Shown here: piece by piece, positions 48,455 to 58,788 of the stretch | How the letters are laid out: every line of letters starts with the position of its first letter | Numbering within the stretch: position 1 is the first letter of the stretch | DNA from: Rhodoferax sp. U2-2l | GTDB lineage: Bacteria > Pseudomonadota > Gammaproteobacteria > Burkholderiales > Burkholderiaceae_C | Reading direction: 5' to 3' | DNA length: 64,000 nt | Assembly: GCF_020594515.1 (NCBI RefSeq) | Contig: NZ_JAJCTH010000020.1 | Location: forward strand, 1 to 64,000 | The notes under the pieces: generated by a model | The model's database searches: none | What the model saw: only the letters and a program-made list of their open reading frames with translations | What the model was told of the DNA's origin: nothing | Position numbers and translations under genes: made by a program

Positions 48455-48669
48455 AAGCCCTGCTGATACTGGCCGTGGTCTTGGCTGGTGTGTGGCTCTG
48501 GAAAAATCGTCGCGGTCAGGGGGAGGTCAACCGATCAACCCCGGCCGCCCAACCGCAAGAGATGGTGCGTTGCAGCCAATGCGGGGTGCATCTTCCGGCC
48601 AAAGATGCGATCACGGGTCCTCACGGCAGCTACTGCTGCGCCGACCACCGGCACCCATCTGAATCCTGA
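48451..48669 (+). CDS. PP0621-type small zinc-ribbon-like protein
   Basis: A 72-residue protein with an N-terminal membrane segment (ALLILAVVLAGVWLWKNRR) and a C-terminal motif VRCSQCGVHLPAKDAI...CCADH that could bind zinc. The same small gene commonly lies between the CcsA-like gene and pilS in Betaproteobacteria. Function is unknown. The start overlaps the upstream stop. Confidence 0.85.
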   Translation: MKALLILAVVLAGVWLWKNRRGQGEVNRSTPAAQPQEMVRCSQCGVHLPAKDAITGPHGSYCCADHRHPSES

Positions 48670-48678
48670 GTTGTCTGT

Positions 48679-50382
48679 TTGCCAGTGAGCTCCATCTGGC
48701 CTTCTTCGCTGTCCGGCGAGCCCACCCCTGACGTTGGTGACCACCCGCTGGAGTTTGAACGCCTGTGGCTGGGGTTCATGACAGCTCGGGTCACATTGGG
48801 GCTGGTGCTATCGATTTTTCAAGGCGGCATTTTCGCCTTGGTGCCGCAGCAAGGTGGCACCCCCCTGCTGATTTGCCTGACCTACTTTGCCATTGCGTTG
48901 ACGGTGCGCCTGACCAGTCAGCCGCAGCGGCTGCGGCAAAGCTTTGATTCGCCGTGGCTGCGCACCGTGGGGGTGGATGTGCTGGCCTTTGCCACGCTGC
49001 AAGTGATTCAAGGTGGCGCCATTGATTACACCCCCTTGTTTGCGCTGCCGGTGCTGATGGTCAGCGTGCTGGGGTCCCTGCTGCTGGCGATGGCCACCGC
49101 GGCCAGCATCACCCTGCTGATGTTTGCCCACGCTGGCTGGCTGCTGACGCGGCACACGGGCGATGTCACTGCCAATTTTTTGCAGGCAGCCCTGACGGGC
49201 GCAGGTTGTTTTGCCATCTCATTCCTGGGCAGCCAATTGGCCACACGCCTGGCCAGCATGGAATTACGGGCCCAGCGCAACCAGCTGGCCGCCAACGAGC
49301 AGCGCCGGGTGAATGAGCTGGTGATCAAGTCGCTGACCGATGGTGTGCTGGTGGTGGATGGGGCGGGCACGGTGCGCTCCACCAACCCGGCGGCCTGCCT
49401 GCTGCTCAATACACCAACGCAGTTGGTAGAGATCAACCTGCGGGAGCGGCGTGGCTGCCAAGCCCTGATGGCGTTGATTGACGCCAGCTTCGCCAGCCAA
49501 ACGCCGCAACAGGCCGACATCACCATCGACCTCGCTGGCAGCAGCGCCCGTCAACTGCGTGCACGCACCCAGCTGACCGGCTCACAACGCGGCGATACGC
49601 TGGGCCTGTGCGTGGTGTTTTTGCAGGACCAGCGTGAGATTCAGGCCCGTATCCGTTCTGAGAAACTGGCCGGCATGGGCCGCATGTCTGCCGCCGTGGC
49701 GCATGAGATTCGCAACCCGCTGGCCGCCATCACCCAGGCCAACGCCCTGCTGACCGAAGACCTGAGCGATCCGGCGCAGCAGCGGCTGGCCCACATGGTC
49801 GGACAGAACGCGCTGCGCCTGGAAAATATCGTCAAGGACGTGTTGCACCTGACGCACGCGGGCGATGGGGGCTCGGACGAATTGGCGCGCCCCCTGGACC
49901 TGGGTGAGAGCACCGACCGCACCTGCCGCGACTGGATCAACCAGCACGGTGCGGGCAGTGACATGCGCTTGAGTCGGCCACAGACCCGACTCACCGTCTG
50001 GTTCGATGGCGAGCATTTGCGCCGCATCCTGGTCAACCTGCTGGACAACGCCCGCCGCTTTGCCAGTGATCGGCCCGGCAGCATCCAGGTCAGCATCGAC
50101 GCGTCAGATGAAAGCCAGTCAACGCCCGGCGCAACGCTGCGGGTGTGGAGCGATGGCGCCGCGCTGGACCCCTCGGTGGAGCAGCATTTGTTCGAGCCCT
50201 TTTTTTCATCCGAGAGCCGCTCCAGCGGGCTGGGGTTGTATATTTGCCGCGAGTTGTGCGAAAGTCACGGTGCCACCATTTCGTATGACCGCAGCGACCG
50301 ATGGCTCGCACAGCAACTTGTGTCAGGCAACGAATTCAGTGTATTTTTCAGGCTTGCGCCAGACCACCCGACCACACCATGA
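48679..50382 (+). CDS. pilS: Sensor histidine kinase PilS
   Basis: A 567-residue membrane kinase that controls PilR and so pilin transcription. The N-terminal half has about six membrane segments (LWLGFMTARVTLGLVLSIF onwards). A PAS-like region follows (RVNELVIKSLTDGVLVVDGA), then HisKA with the phospho-His in AAVAHEIRNPLAAITQANAL. HATPase motifs include VNLLDNARRFA and SSGLGLYICRELCE. The frame starts at TTG 48679. GTG 48685 is an alternative. It is coupled to pilR by an ATGA overlap. Confidence 0.93.
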   Translation: MPVSSIWPSSLSGEPTPDVGDHPLEFERLWLGFMTARVTLGLVLSIFQGGIFALVPQQGGTPLLICLTYFAIALTVRLTSQPQRLRQSFDSPWLRTVGVDVLAFATLQVIQGGAIDYTPLFALPVLMVSVLGSLLLAMATAASITLLMFAHAGWLLTRHTGDVTANFLQAALTGAGCFAISFLGSQLATRLASMELRAQRNQLAANEQRRVNELVIKSLTDGVLVVDGAGTVRSTNPAACLLLNTPTQLVEINLRERRGCQALMALIDASFASQTPQQADITIDLAGSSARQLRARTQLTGSQRGDTLGLCVVFLQDQREIQARIRSEKLAGMGRMSAAVAHEIRNPLAAITQANALLTEDLSDPAQQRLAHMVGQNALRLENIVKDVLHLTHAGDGGSDELARPLDLGESTDRTCRDWINQHGAGSDMRLSRPQTRLTVWFDGEHLRRILVNLLDNARRFASDRPGSIQVSIDASDESQSTPGATLRVWSDGAALDPSVEQHLFEPFFSSESRSSGLGLYICRELCESHGATISYDRSDRWLAQQLVSGNEFSVFFRLAPDHPTTP

Positions 50383-51857
50383 ACGCCACTGCCAGCCACG
50401 CCCGGATTTTGGTGGTGGACGACGAGCCCGACCTGCGCACGCTGTATGAGCTGACCCTGCTGCGCGAAGGTCACCGGGTCGACACCGCCGAAAACCTGCA
50501 GCAGGCCCGCTCGCTGCTGGAAGCCAACAGCTTTGATGTGATGATCACCGACATGCGCCTGCCCGATGGTCTGGGCATGTCCCTCATCACCGACATCAAA
50601 GCCCAGGGCCGCGGGGAACGCAGCATTGTCATCACCGCCTATGGCTCGGCCCAGAACGCGGTCGAGGCGCTCAAGGCCGGTGCCTTTGACTACCTGACCA
50701 AACCGGTCGACCTGAAACAGTTTCGCGCCGTGGTGGCGTCAGCCTTGCGCAGCGTGGCCGAGACGCCTCACGATGACAGCGCCTTGCAGATCAAACGCGC
50801 ACAAGGTGTGGTGGCGGGGGCCTTGGGCCAGCGTGCGCTGGACCGCCTGATCGGTAATTCTGAATGCATGCAGCAAATCAAGGCGCGCATCCTCAAAGTG
50901 GCCACCAGCATGGCGCCCGTCATGGTGACCGGTGAATCTGGCACCGGCAAGGAACTGGTGGCCTACGCCATCCATGCCAACAGCCACCGGGTCAAGGGCC
51001 CATGGGTGGCCGTGAACTGCGGCGCTATTCCCGAGACGCTGCTGGAATCCGAGTTTTTTGGTGCCCGCAAAGGCGCTTACACCGGCGCCACCCAAGACCG
51101 CGAGGGTTTTTTTCAGGCGGCACGTGGCGGCACGCTGTTTCTGGACGAGATCGGCGACCTGCCGCTGCCGATGCAATCCAAGCTGCTGCGCGCCATCCAG
51201 GAGCGCCGCATTCGCCCGCTGGGGTCCAACCAGGAAGAAGTGGTGGACGTGCGCATCGTCAGCGCGACCCACAAAAATCTGGCCCAGGAAGTGCAACACG
51301 GCCATTTCCGGCAAGACCTGTTCTTTCGGCTCAATGTGATTGACTTGGTGATTGCGCCACTGCGCGAGCGCCCGCAAGACTTGCCCGCGTTGTGCCAGGC
51401 CCTGCTGACCCGTATTGCGCAGGAGTCAGACACACCCGTCCCAACGCTGCCCAACGAGGTGTTGAAAGAACTGGCGCAACTGCCGCTGCCCGGCAATGTG
51501 CGCGAACTCGAAAACCTGCTGTACCGCGCCGTGGCACTGGGCGACGGGCACAGCCTGCAGCTAGACCGCCCTGTCAACACGGGCCTGGCGGTGAACGACT
51601 CCACGCTGGATGCACCCGAGTTCGATGCGCCACAGCCATCCAGCCCGGCCAACCCGGAGCCGGTAGCCCATGACTTGCAGGCGCAGCTGGACCAGCTGGA
51701 GCGCTCGCTGTTGCTGCAGGCCCTGCGTGCCACCCAGTTCAATCGCACGGCCGCTGCCGCGCGTCTGGGACTGACTCTGCGCCAGCTGCGCTACCGCATG
51801 GCCCGTTTGAAAATTGACGCCCCCAACGCCGACGAGAGTGCGGATGAGCTCATCTGA
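50379..51857 (+). CDS. pilR: Sigma-54-dependent response regulator PilR
   Basis: A 492-residue NtrC-type activator. The receiver has ILVVDDEPD, the phospho-acceptor in VMITDMRLPDG, and Lys in DYLTKPVDLK. The AAA+ domain has Walker A GESGTGKELVA, the sigma-54 contact loop GAYTGA (a Tyr variant of GAFTGA), and Walker B TLFLDEIGDLP. The C-terminus has a Fis-type helix-turn-helix (FNRTAAAARLGLTLRQLRYR). With PilS it switches on sigma-54 promoters of pilin genes. Confidence 0.95.
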   Translation: MNATASHARILVVDDEPDLRTLYELTLLREGHRVDTAENLQQARSLLEANSFDVMITDMRLPDGLGMSLITDIKAQGRGERSIVITAYGSAQNAVEALKAGAFDYLTKPVDLKQFRAVVASALRSVAETPHDDSALQIKRAQGVVAGALGQRALDRLIGNSECMQQIKARILKVATSMAPVMVTGESGTGKELVAYAIHANSHRVKGPWVAVNCGAIPETLLESEFFGARKGAYTGATQDREGFFQAARGGTLFLDEIGDLPLPMQSKLLRAIQERRIRPLGSNQEEVVDVRIVSATHKNLAQEVQHGHFRQDLFFRLNVIDLVIAPLRERPQDLPALCQALLTRIAQESDTPVPTLPNEVLKELAQLPLPGNVRELENLLYRAVALGDGHSLQLDRPVNTGLAVNDSTLDAPEFDAPQPSSPANPEPVAHDLQAQLDQLERSLLLQALRATQFNRTAAAARLGLTLRQLRYRMARLKIDAPNADESADELI

Positions 51858-52452
51858 AGCGCAAGATGCCCTGCCCGAGGGCGCCTTGTGGCAAGACGGC
51901 TGGTACCGGTTTGCAGCCCATGTGCCGTCGCCCAACTTTGGCCCGCGCCCCACACCGCATCACATTGATCTGCTGGTGCTGCATTCCATCAGCCTGCCCC
52001 CGGGCCGTTACGGCGGCAACGAAGTACAGCAGCTGTTCACCAACCAGCTGGACTGGCAGGCGCACCCGTATTTCCAGGGCATCCAAGGCCTCACCGTGTC
52101 GTCCCATTTCTACATCCGTCGCGGTGGCGAACTGCTGCAGTTTGTCAGCTGCGACGCACGTGCCTGGCACGCCGGGGCATCGAGCTACCGCGGGCGCAGC
52201 AACTGCAACGACGACAGCATCGGCATCGAACTCGAAGGCCTCGAAGGCGACCTGTTCGAGCCCGCCCAATACGCCACCCTGAGCGCCTTGTGCGCCAGCG
52301 TTTTGCAGCGCTACCCCATCGCCCATCTGGCCGGTCACGAACACATTGCGCCGGGCCGCAAGCGCGACCCTGGTGCCGGGTTTGACTGGCAGCGGTTGCA
52401 GCGGTCACTGGCGCTCGATGCCCGCCAGTTGCCAGCGGCGGTACGCAGTTGA
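51844..52452 (+). CDS. ampD: 1,6-anhydro-N-acetylmuramyl-L-alanine amidase AmpD
   Basis: A 202-residue cytoplasmic zinc amidase that recycles cell-wall muropeptides. The family start WYRFAAHVPSPNFGPRP is followed by zinc ligand His in LLVLHSISLPPG. SSHFYIRRGG and WHAGASSYRGRSNCNDDSIG follow, and the final ligands lie in HEHIAPGRKRDPG. ATG 51844 overlaps the pilR end by 14 bp. It is usually next to pilR in Betaproteobacteria. Confidence 0.94.
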   Translation: MSSSEAQDALPEGALWQDGWYRFAAHVPSPNFGPRPTPHHIDLLVLHSISLPPGRYGGNEVQQLFTNQLDWQAHPYFQGIQGLTVSSHFYIRRGGELLQFVSCDARAWHAGASSYRGRSNCNDDSIGIELEGLEGDLFEPAQYATLSALCASVLQRYPIAHLAGHEHIAPGRKRDPGAGFDWQRLQRSLALDARQLPAAVRS

Positions 52453-52898
52453 TCGGGTCAGCGCGTGCATGTCGCCTCAGGCAGCGCAACGCTGCGGCAG
52501 CGGCGCAACATTGGTCACGTCATCATCATCAGGGCGCCGGAATACCTTTCCATTTTGGATGCGAACTCTCATAATCCCCGGATTGGAAAAAACTATGCTG
52601 CCCCGGCACCAAGACGTCACACCCCCCGCCAGCTTTTCCCCTCTTGCGCGCTTGCCAAACGGCCTGTCGGTCAAGCGGTTGTCTGAATCACACGTCGTCA
52701 GCCACCCCTGCGCTGCTGCCATCCGCTGAACAGCATGACCCGTGACACCCCCGATTTCACAAACCCGATGCCCCAACGTTTTTTGCGGCGGACTTGTGTG
52801 TTCCCATTCACGGCGCTGGGGCTGCCCCAACAGCCTGGATCGCTGGATGTCAAATCATTGACATCCCGTGCTTTTAGTAGCCAGACCAAGGAGAGATG
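52453..52898. other. 446-bp gap between ampD and the histone-like gene
   Basis: No convincing gene was found. Short open frames lack coding bias or homology. It includes a perfect 9-bp inverted repeat (GGATGTCAA-ATCA-TTGACATCC, 52845-52866) that ends with a TTGACA word, 33 bp before the histone-like start. The promoter of that gene is probably in this interval, but I cannot assign a -10. Confidence 0.55.
52845..52866. promoter_or_regulatory. Inverted repeat upstream of histone-like gene, possible operator
   Basis: Arms GGATGTCAA and TTGACATCC are fully complementary with a 4-bp spacer. The right arm contains TTGACA, a consensus -35 hexamer (52858-52863), but no good -10 lies 16-18 bp downstream. 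It could bind a dimeric regulator or form a hairpin in the leader RNA. Confidence 0.45.
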
Positions 52899-53360
52899 AT
52901 GGCAACTGCAAAAAAAACCGCCGCGAAGAAAGCGGCTCCCGCCCCCCAGGCCGCTGAGGCCAAAACAGCTGCTCCCGCGGCCAAAAAAGCCAGCCCGGCC
53001 AAGGTTGTAACGCCTGCCAAAAAGGCGGCCGCACCTGTGAAGGCTGCCGCTGCGCCAGCCAAGAAGCCGGTAGCCGCTGCACCCGCCCCAACACCGGTGC
53101 CGGCCAAGAAGGCTGCAGCAAAGAAGGCTGCCGCACCGGCGAAAGTAGCGGTGGCACCTGCCCCCGCGAAAAAAGCTGCCGCGCCTGCCAAAAAGGCCGC
53201 TGCGGCCAAGACGGCAGCTGCCCCGGCAACCAAAACGGCTGCGGCCAAAAAAGCCGCCGCACCTGCCACCCCAGCTGCTGCGCCCAAAGTCGCACCGGCA
53301 TCCAAAACCAAACTCAACCCGCAGGCAGCGTGGCCTTTTCCTACCGGCAAAAAACCCTGA
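52899..53360 (+). CDS. Histone H1-like alanine/lysine/proline-rich DNA-binding protein
   Basis: A 153-residue low-complexity protein made mostly of PAKKAA, AAKKAA and AKTAA repeats, ending in QAAWPFPTGKKP. Such proteins (BpH1/H1-like) bind DNA non-specifically and are typical of Burkholderiales. Two ATGs are adjacent (52896 and 52899). The second is 5 bases after AAGGAG and was chosen. The repeat-rich body is likely to vary in length between strains. Confidence 0.9.
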   Translation: MATAKKTAAKKAAPAPQAAEAKTAAPAAKKASPAKVVTPAKKAAAPVKAAAAPAKKPVAAAPAPTPVPAKKAAAKKAAAPAKVAVAPAPAKKAAAPAKKAAAAKTAAAPATKTAAAKKAAAPATPAAAPKVAPASKTKLNPQAAWPFPTGKKP

Positions 53361-53385
53361 TTCCGGTCACCGGCTGTGCCGCCAG

Positions 53386-53413
53386 CCCACTGCTACCCGC
53401 AGTGGGTTTTTTT
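53386..53413 (+). terminator. Intrinsic terminator after histone-like gene
   Basis: Stem CCCACTGC/GCAGTGGG with loop TACCC and seven T residues, 25 bp after the stop. Confidence 0.92.
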
Positions 53414-53530
53414 ATGCCTGTCATCCCATTTTCAGATCGATATGGCATTTGGCGCGCAGCCGCAGACCGTGCTGTGGCACCACAGGGGGTGGCAGCAACC
53501 TATCGGATGGAGATGGCGACGGAGGTGGCA

Positions 53531-54688
<1,158 letters not shown>

Positions 54689-54722
54689 AAACGGAAGGGG
54701 GCGGCCGCTGAGTCTAGCCGCT

Positions 54723-55610
54723 TCAACGCCTGGCCGTCATCAAGATCCAGCCGTCTTCCTGATCCGCGACCTGCAACGCGCAATAGGATGCGTAAGCCGC
54801 CTTGAGCTCGTCGGCCTGGCGCTCCAGAATACCCGCCAGCACCAAATGACCGCCCTCGGCCACGCGCGACCACAACAAGGGTGCCAGCACTTTCAAGGGC
54901 GTGGCCAGAATGTTCGCCAGCACCGTCTGATAAGTGCCCGATGCCAGCTCTGGCAGACCCGCGTGCAGTTGCACCTGGTTGGCCTGCGCATTGAGCTCGG
55001 TGCTCTGAATGGCCGCCAGGTCGATGTCCACCGCATCAATGCTTGATGCGCCCAATTTGGCAGCCCCCACGGCCAGAATGCCAGACCCGCAGCCGTAGTC
55101 CAGCACACGCGACAAGGCCGCACTGCCTTCGTGGCGGGCAATCCAGCGCAAACACATGCGGGTGGTGGGGTGGGTGCCGGTACCAAACGCCAGACCGGGG
55201 TCTAGCCGGATCACCACACGGGCCTGGGCCGGGGGCTCATGCCAGGTCGGCACAATCCAGAAATCAGGCGTGATCTCCACCGGGGCGAATTGCGACTGCG
55301 TCAGGCGGACCCAATCCTGCTCCGGCACCTCCATCACACCCAGCACCTCGCAGCCATCAAAGAAGTCTTGCGCCTGCAACAACTGCAAAGCACTTTGCGC
55401 CAGCGCCTGGTCCGGGAACAAAGCCAGCACGCGGGAACGCTGCCAGCCATCCTTGGGCGGCGGCATGCCGGGTTCGCCAAACAGCGCCTGCTCGGCATCG
55501 GTCTGGGCGTCCGCGTCTTCCACACTGACGCTCAAGGCGTCCAGCGCATCCAGCGCGTCACTCAGGGGCTCGACCCGGTCTTCCGGGCACATCAATCGCA
55601 GTTCAAACAT
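54723..55610 (-). CDS. prmA: Ribosomal protein L11 methyltransferase
   Basis: A 295-residue SAM methyltransferase. Motif I is VLDYGCGSGILAVGAAKLGA, the upstream signature is LDPGLAFGTGTHPTTRMCL, and motif IV is VLANILATPLKVLAPLL. It trimethylates ribosomal protein L11. ATG 55610 begins the family start MFELRLMCPED. It lies 11 bp after accC, an arrangement common in Proteobacteria. Confidence 0.95.
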   Translation of the reverse strand: MFELRLMCPEDRVEPLSDALDALDALSVSVEDADAQTDAEQALFGEPGMPPPKDGWQRSRVLALFPDQALAQSALQLLQAQDFFDGCEVLGVMEVPEQDWVRLTQSQFAPVEITPDFWIVPTWHEPPAQARVVIRLDPGLAFGTGTHPTTRMCLRWIARHEGSAALSRVLDYGCGSGILAVGAAKLGASSIDAVDIDLAAIQSTELNAQANQVQLHAGLPELASGTYQTVLANILATPLKVLAPLLWSRVAEGGHLVLAGILERQADELKAAYASYCALQVADQEDGWILMTARR

Positions 55611-55621
55611 GCTGCTGGCCC

Positions 55622-56974
55622 TCACTTGCGGGCGTGATCGGCCAGCCAGCCTTCCAGGTAATGGATGTTGGTGCCGCCCTCCATAAACTTGGCGTCGATC
55701 ATCAGCTCGCGGTGCAACGCGATGTTGGTGTTGATGCCCTCCACCACCGTTTCACCCAGCGCGGTGCGCATGCGGGCCAGCGCCTGTTCGCGGGTATCCC
55801 CGTGGGCGATGAGCTTGCCGATCATCGAGTCGTAATTGGGCGGCACAAAATAGTTGGTGTACACATGGGAGTCCACCCGGATGCCAGGACCGCCCGGCGG
55901 GTGCCACATGGTGATGCGCCCGGGTGACGGGATGAACTTGTAGGAGTCTTCCGCGTTCAGCCGACACTCGATGGCGTGGCCGCGGATCTGGATCTGCCGC
56001 TGCGTGAACGGCAGTTTTTCACCTGCCGCCACCATGATCTGTGTGCGGACAATGTCCACGCCGGTGGTCATTTCGGTCACCGGATGTTCCACCTGCACGC
56101 GGGTGTTCATCTCGATGAAGTAAAACTCGCCGTCTTCGTACAGGAACTCAAAGGTACCCGCACCCCGGTAACCGATGCGCTTGCACGCCGCCACACAGCG
56201 ATCACCAATACGCTCGATGATCTTGCGCGGAATACCCGGCGCAGGCGCTTCTTCAATCACCTTCTGGTGGCGCCGCTGCATGGAGCAGTCCCGCTCGCCC
56301 AGGTACACCGCGTTTTTGTACTTGTCCGCGATGATCTGAATTTCGATATGGCGCGGGTTCTGCAGGTATTTCTCCATGTAGACCGCTGCATTGTTGAAGG
56401 CCGCACCGGCTTCGTTCTTGGTCATGGCCACCGCATTGATCAACGCCGCCTCGGTGTGCACCACACGCATGCCGCGCCCGCCACCACCACCGGCAGCCTT
56501 GATGATCACCGGGTAACCAATGGTCTTGGCAATGCGTTTGATCTGCACCGGGTCATCGGGCAATTCGCCTTCGGAACCGGGCACACACGGCACACCGGCC
56601 TTAATCATGGCCTGCTTGGCCGACACCTTGTCGCCCATGATGCGGATCGACTCTGGCGTGGGGCCAATGAACTGGAAACCGCTGCGCTCAACCCGCTCGG
56701 CAAAGTCCGCGTTTTCGCTCAAAAAACCGTAACCCGGGTGAATCGCCTCGGCATCGGTCACTTCTGCCGCCGAGATGATGGCGGGCATGTTCAGATAACT
56801 CAGGCCGGACTGGGCCGGTCCAATACACACCGCTTCTTCGGCCAGCTTGACGTATTTGGCGTCGCGATCCGCCTCTGAATAGACCATGACGGCCTTGATG
56901 CCCATCTCGCGACAGGCGCGCTGGATGCGCAGGGCAATTTCGCCACGGTTGGCGATCAGGATTTTTTTAAACAT
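55622..56974 (-). CDS. accC: Acetyl-CoA carboxylase biotin carboxylase subunit
   Basis: A 450-residue ATP-grasp enzyme that carboxylates biotin on AccB, the first step of fatty-acid synthesis. The N-terminus is [20 protein letters not shown]. The ATP-binding glycine loop is [14 protein letters not shown]. The catalytic region includes [19 protein letters not shown] and [17 protein letters not shown]. Length is normal. It is 15 bp after accB. Confidence 0.98.
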   Translation of the reverse strand: MFKKILIANRGEIALRIQRACREMGIKAVMVYSEADRDAKYVKLAEEAVCIGPAQSGLSYLNMPAIISAAEVTDAEAIHPGYGFLSENADFAERVERSGFQFIGPTPESIRIMGDKVSAKQAMIKAGVPCVPGSEGELPDDPVQIKRIAKTIGYPVIIKAAGGGGGRGMRVVHTEAALINAVAMTKNEAGAAFNNAAVYMEKYLQNPRHIEIQIIADKYKNAVYLGERDCSMQRRHQKVIEEAPAPGIPRKIIERIGDRCVAACKRIGYRGAGTFEFLYEDGEFYFIEMNTRVQVEHPVTEMTTGVDIVRTQIMVAAGEKLPFTQRQIQIRGHAIECRLNAEDSYKFIPSPGRITMWHPPGGPGIRVDSHVYTNYFVPPNYDSMIGKLIAHGDTREQALARMRTALGETVVEGINTNIALHRELMIDAKFMEGGTNIHYLEGWLADHARK

Positions 56975-56989
56975 GGGTAGCGCCCAGCG

Positions 56990-57445
56990 TCATTCGATGA
57001 TGAACAACGGCTGGCCGTACTCGACCGCTTGACCGTTTTCCGCCAGGATACGCTTGATGATGCCGGTTTTGTCGGCTTCAATCTCATTGAGAATTTTCAT
57101 CGCCTCGATGATGCACAACGTGTCACCCTCCTTGACCGCATCGCCCATTTCTACAAACGATTTGGCGCCCGGCGTGGCCGAACGGTAGAAGGTGCCCACC
57201 ATGGGCGACTTGGTGACATGACCCGTCTCGACCGCCACCGCGGGTTCGGCGGCTTCCGCTACCGCCACGGCGGGAGACGGCGCAGGGTTGGTAGCCGCAG
57301 GTGGCACCGATTGAACATACTGGGGAACCATGGCACCGCCACCTTTGACAATCCGTACCTTGCCCTCGGCTTCTGTGATTTCCAGCTCCGAGACATTTGA
57401 CTCCGAGACCAGATCGATCAGGGTTTTGAGTTTTCTAAGGTCCAT
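56990..57445 (-). CDS. accB: Biotin carboxyl carrier protein
   Basis: A 151-residue carrier of acetyl-CoA carboxylase. The N-terminal segment ([20 protein letters not shown]) is followed by an Ala/Pro linker and the biotinyl domain. The biotin-accepting Lys is in [18 protein letters not shown] 57445 has a GGAG five bases upstream. The frame before it is A/T-rich leader. It heads the accB-accC-prmA cluster. Confidence 0.97.
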   Translation of the reverse strand: MDLRKLKTLIDLVSESNVSELEITEAEGKVRIVKGGGAMVPQYVQSVPPAATNPAPSPAVAVAEAAEPAVAVETGHVTKSPMVGTFYRSATPGAKSFVEMGDAVKEGDTLCIIEAMKILNEIEADKTGIIKRILAENGQAVEYGQPLFIIE

Positions 57446-57565
57446 AAGATCTCCAACGAACAGTGAGGAAAATCGGGTCGAGATCGCTTGAATTTCTATT
57501 AATTGATAGCAAATAGCTTTCAAATCAACCCAAAACGCGGCATTTTACAGCTAAAAATCAAACCG
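57446..57565. repeat. A/T-rich leader before accB with small inverted repeat
   Basis: The 120-bp gap contains TTGATAGCAAATAGC and flanking TAATTGATAG/CTTTCAAATC words related to those at 8536-8578, 15380-15413 and 22766-22826. It should also carry the accB promoter, but no clear -35/-10 pair could be assigned. Confidence 0.4.
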
Positions 57566-58114
57566 CTAAACCTGCTCCAACCGGACCCACGCCGCCAGGT
57601 CACTGGGCAACACGCGGCCGATTTTACGTTGTCGAACCTGGCCGGCTGCACCAAAAACCACGGTAAAAGGCAATCCGCCGCTGGTATTGCCGAGTGAACG
57701 GCTGAGGTCCGTCCCCTCAAAACCGGCCAAAGCCACCGGAAAAGACAGGCGATTTTGCGCCTGAAAACGCTTCACAGCACTGGGTTGATCAACCGCCAAA
57801 CCCAACACTTGCCAGCTTTTGGCCTGGTGATTGGTAAAAAAGGCGCTCAATAACGGCAATTCTTCCACACAAGGCGGACACCAGGTGGCCCAGAAATTCA
57901 CCAGCAGCGGCTTGCCCTGGAAAGCCATCATGCGCAGCAGACTGCCATCGGTCTGGCTGAACGTCTGCTGCCAGAATGCCGCCTCAACCGGCCCAAGCTC
58001 ACCCTCACCTGCCCCGGTGCGGCGCAAGGTGTAAGCCGCGCCGCCAGCGACCAGCGCCAGCCCGGTCGCCGCCAGCCAGGTACGGCGCGAGCCACCGGCC
58101 AGCGGCGCGCTCAT
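57566..58114 (-). CDS. TlpA-like membrane-anchored thioredoxin
   Basis: A 182-residue thioredoxin-fold protein with an N-terminal membrane anchor (TWLAATGLALVAGGAAYTL) and the active site CPPC at 79-82 (FWATWCPPCVEELP). It probably acts in the periplasm as a disulfide reductase, for example in cytochrome c maturation or copper handling. The start overlaps the upstream hypothetical gene by 4 bp. Confidence 0.9.
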   Translation of the reverse strand: MSAPLAGGSRRTWLAATGLALVAGGAAYTLRRTGAGEGELGPVEAAFWQQTFSQTDGSLLRMMAFQGKPLLVNFWATWCPPCVEELPLLSAFFTNHQAKSWQVLGLAVDQPSAVKRFQAQNRLSFPVALAGFEGTDLSRSLGNTSGGLPFTVVFGAAGQVRQRKIGRVLPSDLAAWVRLEQV

Positions 58115-58704
58115 GCCCGCGCCTCATCCAGGAGAGCGCGCAACGCGCGGATGTCACCACGCGGCACACGCCCGCGGGCATCGGGCAGCAGTGCGCCACG
58201 CACATCATCCCGGTCGTAAATCATCAAATGCACACCCACCTCCTCGTCTAAATCCGGACAAAACGCATGAACACTCAAGGCGTCCACAGTCTCGCCATGC
58301 AAACCCGTCACGCTGCGCGGCACGTAACTCACCTTTTTGTCAATCAACGCGATCTCGGCAGATTTGCTGTCATCACAAAAGAGTTGCAGATAAATATCCG
58401 ACAAGCGGGTGGCCGTGCCATGCCACACCGCCCCGCCCAAATACGGGCGAAACGCCTGCAGCCGTTCCATCCAGACCAAGGCCAATTGCCGTAGCGCGAG
58501 CAGTTCCCGGGGTTGGGTGTCGGCGCAAAACACCGCAATGTAATCGCGCACGGCATCTTCGACCACGTCGTTGCCGGGCAGCGGTGTACGCCCGGGCAAA
58601 CCGAGGGCCTTGACCGCCCGGCGTTTGGCCGGACCGTACTCCAGCCCTTCATCCACCACCCAGCGGGCGGCCTGTGCGGCAATTTCAAGCTGTAAATCAG
58701 TCAT
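58111..58704 (-). CDS. Conserved hypothetical protein
   Basis: A 197-residue soluble protein. It begins TDLQLEIAAQAARWVVDEGL and contains RRAVKALGLPGRTPLPGNDV, PYLGGAVWHGTATRLSDIYL and CPDLDEEVGVHLMIYDRDDV. The second half resembles nucleotidyltransferase-type folds, but this is a weak impression. It is coupled to the TlpA-like gene by overlap and is divergent from mpl with 84 bp between. Confidence 0.75.
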   Translation of the reverse strand: MTDLQLEIAAQAARWVVDEGLEYGPAKRRAVKALGLPGRTPLPGNDVVEDAVRDYIAVFCADTQPRELLALRQLALVWMERLQAFRPYLGGAVWHGTATRLSDIYLQLFCDDSKSAEIALIDKKVSYVPRSVTGLHGETVDALSVHAFCPDLDEEVGVHLMIYDRDDVRGALLPDARGRVPRGDIRALRALLDEARA

Positions 58705-58788
58705 CGTGCGCGGATTTTGCCCCTATTCAGCCTGACGCCGGGGCGTGGGGCCACCTGCTGCGCCAAACGGGCTCTCTAAAATCGAGCG

